Source: an uncultured Eubacteriales bacterium
Lineage (GTDB): Bacteria; Bacillota; Clostridia; Lachnospirales; Anaerotignaceae
Length of the DNA stretch: 13,247 nt
Assembly (NCBI GenBank): GCA_900548595.1
Contig: URLB01000051.1
Location: 1-13,247, forward strand
Reading direction: 5' to 3'
In this document: piece after piece, positions 6,448 to 11,413 of the stretch
Layout of the letters: each line of letters begins with the position of its first letter
Position numbering within the stretch: the first letter of the stretch is position 1
Notes under the pieces: model-generated
Told to the model about the DNA's origin: nothing
The model's database searches: none
Seen by the model: the letters and a program-made list of their open reading frames with translations, nothing else
Translations under genes and position numbers: made by a program

Positions 6448-7449
6448 CTATTCTCTTTTAGTTGTATTTACATACTTATTTTCATATAATTGCTGCCAGC
6501 TTAACTCCACCGGCGCAACCATATTCCCCTTAAAATCATATACGCCGTAGATATTTTCCGCTTCTCTACCGACAATAATATACCTATCGGACGATGTGCT
6601 TATGACTTTATACGGAATAGTAAAAAGTTTTTTACCTGTGTCGATGTCATATATATCCGTAGTTGTATCAGAATACGCAAATGCCAGAAGCTTTTCTCCG
6701 TTTGAATAAAAGTTTACTTTACTGTATTTTTCTGTAGGAAGTTTAAAAATAACTTTTCCGTTTTCATCTTCTACCCACATAAAATATTTATTGTAAACAT
6801 AATATCGCGAGTTTTCGATTTTTTCACGACTGCCGCTGTCAGGTACATTATTGATAAGCCTTATCATAGTAGAAACAGCTTGTTCTTTTGTATACGTGTC
6901 TTTTGGACAAAACTTTCCATCGCCCATACCGCTCATTATATTCATTCCGCACACAACATTAACGCTTTCTTTTGCCCATGACGATATTTCTTTTTTATCT
7001 TTGAATCCTTCTGTGTTTGCGAATTTCGTAAGTCCTAATGTCGTTACCATGTTATTAAGTATAAGAGCTGCCTCTTCTCTGGATATAAGTCCCATAGGGT
7101 CAAACTTTGTGCTTGTTCTTCCCGATACAACTCCCATTCGTTTAAGAGCTATAACTGACGGATTATCCGTATCATAAAAATGGCTTTCCCTTGCGGCATA
7201 TGTTATTTTAATTTTATTTTGAGACGATATTCTGCTTATGGTTTTATAGGCAAGTTCACAAAATTGCTCTCTCGTTATATTTTCAGTCAAATCATCAGAA
7301 GCCATTTCTTCGGGCATTATTTCATACTGATATGCCTCGTTTATATAACTTTCCGCCCATGATGAATTTAACGTATTTGCTGTTACTTGAACACTCATTC
7401 CGAATATAAGACATAATATTAAAGCCGCTAAAGGAAATCTTTTTTTCAT
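6448..7449 (-). CDS. Secreted SLH-domain protein with C-terminal WG-like repeats
   Basis: The 333-residue product starts MKKRFPLAALILCLIFGMSV, a classic signal peptide with a likely cleavage after VTA near residue 24. Three SLH modules follow: about 29-75 (WAESYINEAYQYEIMPEEM to ITREQFCELAYKTI), 88-134 (FYDTDNPSVIALKRMGVVSG to ISREEAALILNNM) and 147-210 (FKDKKEISSWAKESVNVVCG to YTKEQAVSTMIRLIN). SLH domains hold proteins non-covalently to cell-wall polysaccharide. The last 110 residues contain beta-rich strings such as DENGKVIF, DIDTGKKLF and YDFKGNMVAP, resembling WG or propeller repeats. The chosen ATG has GAGAGG six bases upstream; an ATG ten codons earlier lacks one. It lies 75 bp after the yerC-like gene. 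Its role beyond the cell surface is unknown. Confidence 0.85.
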   Translation of the reverse strand: MKKRFPLAALILCLIFGMSVQVTANTLNSSWAESYINEAYQYEIMPEEMASDDLTENITREQFCELAYKTISRISSQNKIKITYAARESHFYDTDNPSVIALKRMGVVSGRTSTKFDPMGLISREEAALILNNMVTTLGLTKFANTEGFKDKKEISSWAKESVNVVCGMNIMSGMGDGKFCPKDTYTKEQAVSTMIRLINNVPDSGSREKIENSRYYVYNKYFMWVEDENGKVIFKLPTEKYSKVNFYSNGEKLLAFAYSDTTTDIYDIDTGKKLFTIPYKVISTSSDRYIIVGREAENIYGVYDFKGNMVAPVELSWQQLYENKYVNTTKRE

Positions 7450-7473
7450 ACTAATCCTCTCCATAATAAATTT

Positions 7474-7519
7474 ACCCATCCGCCAAAAATCCGTAATCTA
7501 CGGCTTTAATCAGATGGGT
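7474..7519 (-). terminator. Nested stem-loop with T-run between yerC and the SLH gene
   Basis: An inner hairpin CCGTA/TACGG (7499-7503 with 7491-7495, 3-base loop) followed by ATTTTTGG looks like a small intrinsic terminator after the yerC-like gene. It sits inside a perfect outer 7-bp inverted repeat, ACCCATC (7513-7519 on the minus strand) with GATGGGT (7474-7480). The outer pairing would compete or combine with the inner one, so this could be a terminator or a partial attenuator for the SLH gene. Confidence 0.55.
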
Positions 7520-7524
7520 GAATA

Positions 7525-7842
7525 TTACTTTTCGCTGTCGTCGGCTTTCTTGCTGTTTTCTCTTACCCTGTCAATCGCCAGTTTATAACCGTCCATTCCA
7601 TAAGTAAGGGCTCTGTTTACCCTGCTGATTGTAGCTGTAGAAGCCCCTGTTTTTTCTGCTATTTCTATATAAGTACATTTTCTGTCCAACATTTCCGCAA
7701 CCTGCATTCTCTGCGCTATTGCTTGTATTTCATGCACCGTACACAGATCTTCAAACAGCATGTAGCACTCCTCAATGTTTTTCATAGTAAGAATACATCT
7801 GAATAGGTTATCCGTAGCTTCATTTTTTATTTTACTGTTCAT
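7525..7842 (-). CDS. YerC/YecD-type TrpR-related DNA-binding protein
   Basis: The 105-residue product matches the YerC family, which shares the TrpR repressor fold. Visible features are an all-helical N-terminal part (LFRCILTMKNIEECYMLFEDL), the strongly conserved HEIQAIAQRMQVAEML segment, and a helix-turn-helix at about 59-80 (YIEIAEKTGASTATISRVNRAL), then a basic-acidic tail. These proteins are predicted DNA-binding regulators common in Firmicutes; the regulon and any ligand are not known to me. The start was placed at the ATG encoding MNSKIKN, with a modest GGTGG site about 10 bases upstream; an ATG six codons earlier has no ribosome binding site. It has its own promoter and a strong leader hairpin upstream, and the SLH gene follows. 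Confidence 0.85.
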   Translation of the reverse strand: MNSKIKNEATDNLFRCILTMKNIEECYMLFEDLCTVHEIQAIAQRMQVAEMLDRKCTYIEIAEKTGASTATISRVNRALTYGMDGYKLAIDRVRENSKKADDSEK

Positions 7843-7883
7843 ATTAATCGTACCACCCATCTATATATTTACCGCTGCCTTCT

Positions 7884-7914
7884 GTAAAATGCCAACGTTA
7901 TGTCGGCTTTTTAC
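7884..7914 (-). terminator. Strong 12-bp leader hairpin upstream of the yerC-like gene
   Basis: The minus strand has GTAAAA-A-GCCGAC, a 5-base loop, then GTTGGC-A-TTTTAC, giving 12 pairs with one G-U and one A-A mismatch. The trailing TTTT makes it terminator-like in both directions. It lies between the putative yerC promoter (7939-7967) and the yerC start, so it may be an attenuator rather than only the end of the PHP operon. Confidence 0.6.
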
Positions 7915-7938
7915 AAAGGTATATTTCCATATACATTA

Positions 7939-7967
7939 ATTTTAACATACTAAAGTTTTAAAGTAAA
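7939..7967 (-). promoter_or_regulatory. Putative promoter of the yerC-like gene
   Basis: On the minus strand TTTACT (7962-7967) and TAAAAT (7939-7944) are 17 bp apart, in the AT-rich gap just after the PHP gene. Both hexamers are one or two bases off consensus, so this is a moderate call. Confidence 0.45.
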
Positions 7968-7983
7968 TATTAAGACGAATTTT

Positions 7984-8697
7984 TTAGTTAATTTTAAGAC
8001 AGCTTTTAAACATTTCAACAGAACGATTTATAATAAGCTCCTCAGGGAAATCTATTTCCTTAATCAGTTTTAAAGCGTAGTCAAAATCTCCTATTTTTGT
8101 GGCAAAATGTGCGTCGGAAGCAAGAATAACAGGAACGCATTTCTTTTTGCATAATTTAAGTATTTCCGATATATATACCTCGCTTCCCTTTCTAAAACCA
8201 TCCGGGATAAGCGAAGCATTATTTATTTCAATAACCGTACCGGTCTCCTCCGACTTATCAACTATTGCTTTGCAGTCAATGGGATATCTCGGATCACCCG
8301 GATGTCCCAGTATTTTTACATAAGGATTTTCCATTGCTCTGAGAATTGCATTTGTATTTTCTTCAAGAGTTCCAAACGGTATGCACGGAGGATGAAGACT
8401 GGCTATGGCGTAGTCCATTTTTTCAAGATAAAATTTATCCAGATCAACATTTCCGTCATAATCTATAATATTCAGCTCAGCTCCCATTCTCAGCTGTAAA
8501 CCGGATATTTCCCTTGGGACAGCAGCAAAGTTCAAAAAATATGCAGGCTTTGTTCCGCCTTCCATAGAAGGCGCATGGTCTGTAATTCCAAGAAGTTCTA
8601 TTCCGTTTCTCGAAGCATAATCAACATTTTCCAAAATAGTGCTGTATGCATGTCCACTGGCTATTGTATGAGTATGTGCGTCAATAACAAATTTCAT
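7984..8697 (-). CDS. PHP-domain metal-dependent phosphoesterase (YcdX-like)
   Basis: The 237-residue product is a stand-alone PHP (polymerase and histidinol phosphatase) domain. The trinuclear metal-site residues are all visible: DAHTH at the start (His8, His10), His16, TDH (Asp40, His41), GAELNI (Glu74), SLHPP (His102), GHPGDP (His132) and SDAHF (Asp195, His197). This pattern is closest to the YcdX subgroup of phosphatases. The natural substrate is not evident; histidinol phosphatase is less likely without his genes nearby. It is the last gene of the barstar-trmB-PHP operon, 12 bp after trmB, and the pairing suggests no obvious shared pathway. Confidence 0.88.
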   Translation of the reverse strand: MKFVIDAHTHTIASGHAYSTILENVDYASRNGIELLGITDHAPSMEGGTKPAYFLNFAAVPREISGLQLRMGAELNIIDYDGNVDLDKFYLEKMDYAIASLHPPCIPFGTLEENTNAILRAMENPYVKILGHPGDPRYPIDCKAIVDKSEETGTVIEINNASLIPDGFRKGSEVYISEILKLCKKKCVPVILASDAHFATKIGDFDYALKLIKEIDFPEELIINRSVEMFKSCLKIN

Positions 8698-8709
8698 ATC
8701 AAAACCTTC

Positions 8710-9354
8710 TTAGATATTATTTTTCGGCCATCTTGCTTCCAATCTATATATCGGCTGGCCGAGCCCCGAAAAGCGTTCTTCATATTCTGTCATGATATTC
8801 CCCTCAAATCCGCTGTTATGTAAGTCAAGGGATATATTGGACAATCTCCAACCTGTCTCGCAAAACTCGTTAAGTGATGACTCGAAGAATATTGTATTGT
8901 CTGTCTTAAGAAATATTTCTTTATTGCCTCCGAGAAGTCCTTTATAAAGCTCCAAAAAGTGCCTATGTGTAAGCCTTCTCTTTGCCCATCTCTTTTTAGG
9001 CCAAGGGTCGCTGAAATTAAGATAAATTCTTGACAATTCTTCCGGTGCGAAAATATCCGCAAGCGTTTCTGCGTCTCCTCGTATAAGCGCTATATTTTTC
9101 ATTTCCGGGGTAGCTTTACGGGCTGCTATAGCCATTATTGTAGTCTGCCTTTCAATTCCTATGTAATTTATGTCAGGATTTTCTGCGGCGTTCTGCACAA
9201 TAAATTTACCTTTGCCACATCCTATTTCCGCAAATACAGGATTATCATTTCCGAAATATTCTTTCCATTTTCCTTTATATTCTTCCGGGCAATGTACAAG
9301 ATGCTCATTTGTTGAGAGTTCCTTATCTTCCCATGATTTTTTTCTGATTCTCAT
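8710..9354 (-). CDS. trmB: tRNA (guanine-N7-)-methyltransferase TrmB
   Basis: TrmB uses S-adenosylmethionine to methylate N7 of guanosine 46 in the variable loop of tRNAs. The 214-residue product has normal family length and all signature motifs: the SAM-binding loop EIGCGKG (43-49), GIERQ, GDAETL, the catalytic SDPWPKKRWAKRRLTHRHFL (115-134), FLKTDN, and the C-terminal TEYEERF (189-195) with GQPIYRLEAR. Translation starts at an ATG with AGGAG nine bases upstream. It lies 12 bp after the barstar-like gene and 12 bp before the PHP gene, so all three are probably one transcript. Confidence 0.97.
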   Translation of the reverse strand: MRIRKKSWEDKELSTNEHLVHCPEEYKGKWKEYFGNDNPVFAEIGCGKGKFIVQNAAENPDINYIGIERQTTIMAIAARKATPEMKNIALIRGDAETLADIFAPEELSRIYLNFSDPWPKKRWAKRRLTHRHFLELYKGLLGGNKEIFLKTDNTIFFESSLNEFCETGWRLSNISLDLHNSGFEGNIMTEYEERFSGLGQPIYRLEARWPKNNI

Positions 9355-9366
9355 TTTCTACTGCTC

Positions 9367-9639
9367 CTATTTAGATTCATTATATGTAATTTTATCGTTA
9401 TGCTTTGCCGCAAGTTTCAGCATTTGTGATAGTACTGTGGCAAATCTTCCGAATTTCAGTTTCATTCTTTCCCTGTTTATATAATTTATTGTAACAGGAG
9501 TTTTCAGCTCATCAAGGCACTCGCCTATTGAATCAAGATTATTTCCGCAATATTCCGGAAATCCGAGTTCGTTTACAAAAAGTTCGTTTACTTGAGACTT
9601 CGCTTCTATTTTCTCTCCGTCAATTATTATTTCCTTCAA
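9367..9639 (-). CDS. Barstar-family protein (predicted ribonuclease inhibitor), TTG start
   Basis: The 90-residue product aligns by eye with barstar, the protein that plugs the active site of the extracellular ribonuclease barnase. The match is clearest at YCGNNLDSIGECLDEL against barstar's YYGENLDALWDCL: Asp36 corresponds to barstar Asp35, while Asp39 is replaced by Glu40 and Trp38 by Gly39. The C-terminal GRFATVLSQMLKLAAKHND fits the last helix. The start codon is TTG, supported by AAGGAG exactly 9 bases upstream. There is no barnase gene in the window, so it may inhibit a distant nuclease, act as immunity, or have another role. It heads an operon with trmB and the PHP gene. Confidence 0.82.
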   Translation of the reverse strand: MKEIIIDGEKIEAKSQVNELFVNELGFPEYCGNNLDSIGECLDELKTPVTINYINRERMKLKFGRFATVLSQMLKLAAKHNDKITYNESK

Positions 9640-9661
9640 CTTTTATCACTCCTTGTATTTT

Positions 9662-9708
9662 AGTATAACATAAATATTAATTATACTCAAAGTGTTTTTA
9701 TACCTCAA
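9662..9708 (-). promoter_or_regulatory. Tandem promoters for the barstar-trmB-PHP operon
   Basis: Two promoters with ideal 17-bp spacers overlap on the minus strand. The upstream one is TTGAGG (9703-9708) with TATAAT (9680-9685). The downstream one is TTGAGT (9685-9690) with TATACT (9662-9667). The -10 of the first overlaps the -35 of the second by one base, because TTTGAG is repeated 18 bp apart. The downstream start would leave only a few bases before the AAGGAG ribosome binding site. Confidence 0.65.
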
Positions 9709-9801
9709 ACCATTTTATCAATTCCAAATATTTTCTGTTGTAAGTAATTAGTATTTTTATAAAAACTCTTGATTCATCTGGAAATCTTATATTTTACAAA
9801 A

Positions 9802-9840
9802 TAAAAAACCCTTAAAATCACTGTAATTTTAAGAGTTTTT
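9802..9840 (-). terminator. Intrinsic terminator after bioY
   Basis: An 11-bp stem, ACTCTTAAAAT (9826-9836 on the minus strand) with ATTTTAAGGGT (9808-9818), has one G-U pair and a 7-base loop. It is flanked by A and T runs on both sides and so could terminate in both directions. It lies 9 bases past the bioY stop. Confidence 0.9.
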
Positions 9841-9848
9841 GTCATAGC

Positions 9849-10373
9849 TCAAGCTATTATCGCCGAATAATTTTTAAGTTTTATAGCAACAATTGACGCT
9901 GCCGCAATCTTAATTGCATCTCCGACAAGGAAAGGGAATACGCATACCGTAAGCGACTGCATAAGTCCGTTCCCCGACTGTACCATAAACCATGCCGTTC
10001 CAAATGAATACAAAATCAGGGTTCCTATCACAAGCGCAAGAGGATAAATATAATTTTTACCTCCGAACCTTTCAGTAAAAACCCCTATTGCGAAAGCACA
10101 CGGAATATAACCTATTATATACCCTCCCGTTACTCCCAATATTTTCCCTATACCTCCGGCAAATCCGGAAAAAACGGGAACGCCTGCCATACCGATAAGT
10201 ATGTATATTAAGACCGCAAGAGTACCCTTTTTTGTTCCCAAAACAGCGGCAGCCAAATATACAGCAAATGTTGCCAGCGAAATAGGAACAGCGCCTATCG
10301 GTATCGTAAATGGAGCGAATACGCAAATAACCGCTGCAAAAACACCTGTTAAAACCATATCTTTTGTTTTCAT
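9849..10373 (-). CDS. bioY: BioY, biotin-specific ECF transporter S component
   Basis: BioY binds and imports biotin, alone or together with shared EcfA/A'/T subunits. The 174-residue product is strongly hydrophobic with about six spans and has family segments such as VPISLATFAVYLAAAVLG, GTLAVLIYILIGMAGVPVFSG and the GGIGKILGVTGGYIIGYIP stretch, plus a C-terminal VCVFPFLVGDAIKI. It overlaps birA by 4 bp (ATGA), so the biotin sensor and the biotin importer are made from one message. No biotin biosynthesis genes are seen here, which suggests this locus is for uptake. Regulation should come from the BirA operator upstream of birA. Confidence 0.95.
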   Translation of the reverse strand: MKTKDMVLTGVFAAVICVFAPFTIPIGAVPISLATFAVYLAAAVLGTKKGTLAVLIYILIGMAGVPVFSGFAGGIGKILGVTGGYIIGYIPCAFAIGVFTERFGGKNYIYPLALVIGTLILYSFGTAWFMVQSGNGLMQSLTVCVFPFLVGDAIKIAAASIVAIKLKNYSAIIA

Positions 10374-11320
10374 AACTTTATACTTACCTCCCCGGAGTTT
10401 AATATTCTTATGCCGTTTTCGTTTCTTACAACCAATTCCGCATTATCGTCAATACAAACAGCCTCAGCAACAAATTTTTCTTTACCGCATGTTACCGTTA
10501 TTTTTTTTCCGATAACATTAGATCTTTTTCTATATTCATCAAGATAATCTTTGTTTTTTATATTTTCCGATATGCCAGACAAATTATTGAGTATTTCAGC
10601 TGCCAATTCGTTTCTTGACATTCTTTTACCGGTTTCAAATTCAACCGACGTAGCTATATTTTTTATTTCATCTGGAAATTCTTTTCCCAGAACATTTACT
10701 CCTATTCCGATAACAGCATAATCTACGTTTCCTCCTTCAAAGTCAAAACCTGCCTCAGTAAGTATTCCGCATATTTTCTTTCCGTTCATATATATATCAT
10801 TTACCCACTTTATATTCGTTCCGTGCCCGCACAGTTTTTCAATAGCCTTTGCCACAGCTACCGCGGTATAAGATGTTATAAGCGGAGATTCGCTTACATC
10901 TATATCGGGTCTGCACAAAACACTCATGTATAGACCGTTTCCCTCCGGCGAAAAAAACGGTCTTCCTAACCTACCCTTACCATATGTCTGCTTTTCCGCA
11001 ATAATGACCGTATTTTCTCTTATGCCCGATACAGCCAATTCCTTTGCATAATTATTTGTGGAATCAATTTCATTAAGTATCTCAAAATGCCAATCGCCTG
11101 TTAATCCGCTTTTTATTTCTCCCTCTGAAATTTTTTCGAGACATGATTTCAATCTATACCCTTTGTTTGTAACCGCTTCTATGTCATAGCCTTCTTCACG
11201 AAGTTTTTTTATATTTTTCCAAATACCGTTTCTGGTTATAAAGTATTTTTCTGCCAGTTCTTCTCCCGAAACAAAGTCCCTTTTCATTAATTCGGCAAGT
11301 ATATCATCTTTTAAAGCCAT
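10370..11320 (-). CDS. birA: Bifunctional biotin-[acetyl-CoA-carboxylase] ligase / biotin operon repressor BirA
   Basis: The 316-residue product is a group II (bifunctional) biotin protein ligase. Residues 3-60 are a winged helix (DFVSGEELAEKYFITRNGIW, then a wing ending NKGYRLKS), so it can repress DNA. The central ligase domain has EIDSTN (84-89), the biotinyl-AMP loop KQTYGKGRLGR (110-120, usually GRGRxGR, here GKGRLGR) and KWVNDIYMNGKKICGILTE (171-189). The C-terminal SH3-like cap ends NENGIRILNSGEVSIKL. It attaches biotin to carboxylases via biotinyl-5'-AMP. The ATG has AGAGGTGA a few bases upstream; an in-frame GTG inside that site gives a 3-residue longer frame I reject. A matching operator overlaps its promoter. 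Confidence 0.96.
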   Translation of the reverse strand: MALKDDILAELMKRDFVSGEELAEKYFITRNGIWKNIKKLREEGYDIEAVTNKGYRLKSCLEKISEGEIKSGLTGDWHFEILNEIDSTNNYAKELAVSGIRENTVIIAEKQTYGKGRLGRPFFSPEGNGLYMSVLCRPDIDVSESPLITSYTAVAVAKAIEKLCGHGTNIKWVNDIYMNGKKICGILTEAGFDFEGGNVDYAVIGIGVNVLGKEFPDEIKNIATSVEFETGKRMSRNELAAEILNNLSGISENIKNKDYLDEYRKRSNVIGKKITVTCGKEKFVAEAVCIDDNAELVVRNENGIRILNSGEVSIKL

Positions 11321-11339
11321 ATTTATCACCTCTTGGTAA

Positions 11340-11369
11340 ATAATATCAATAAAAAAACAGAATTGTCAA
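11340..11369 (-). promoter_or_regulatory. birA-bioY promoter
   Basis: On the minus strand a perfect TTGACA (11364-11369) and TATTAT (11340-11345) are 18 bp apart. The spacer contains a run of seven T. The transcript would have a very short leader, starting near 11333 next to the AGAGGTGA ribosome binding site. Confidence 0.65.
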
Positions 11370-11399
11370 CCCTATATTAAAACAAGGTGACAATTCTGT
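11350..11399 (-). promoter_or_regulatory. BirA operator palindrome, also a terminator of the upstream SLH gene
   Basis: The arms ACAGAATTGTCA (11357-11368) and TGACAATTCTGT (11388-11399) are a perfect 12-bp inverted repeat. The inner TTGTCAACC-N14-GGTGACAA matches the widely conserved biotin operator form (TTGTnAACC, a 14-16 base gap, then its complement). On the minus strand the same arms form a hairpin followed directly by seven T, 15 bases after the upstream stop codon, so it also reads as an intrinsic terminator. The TTGACA -35 of birA lies inside the proximal arm. Repeat and T-run are seen; BirA binding is inferred from the family operator. Confidence 0.82.
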
Positions 11400-11413
11400 A
11401 CTCTAAGTTATTT

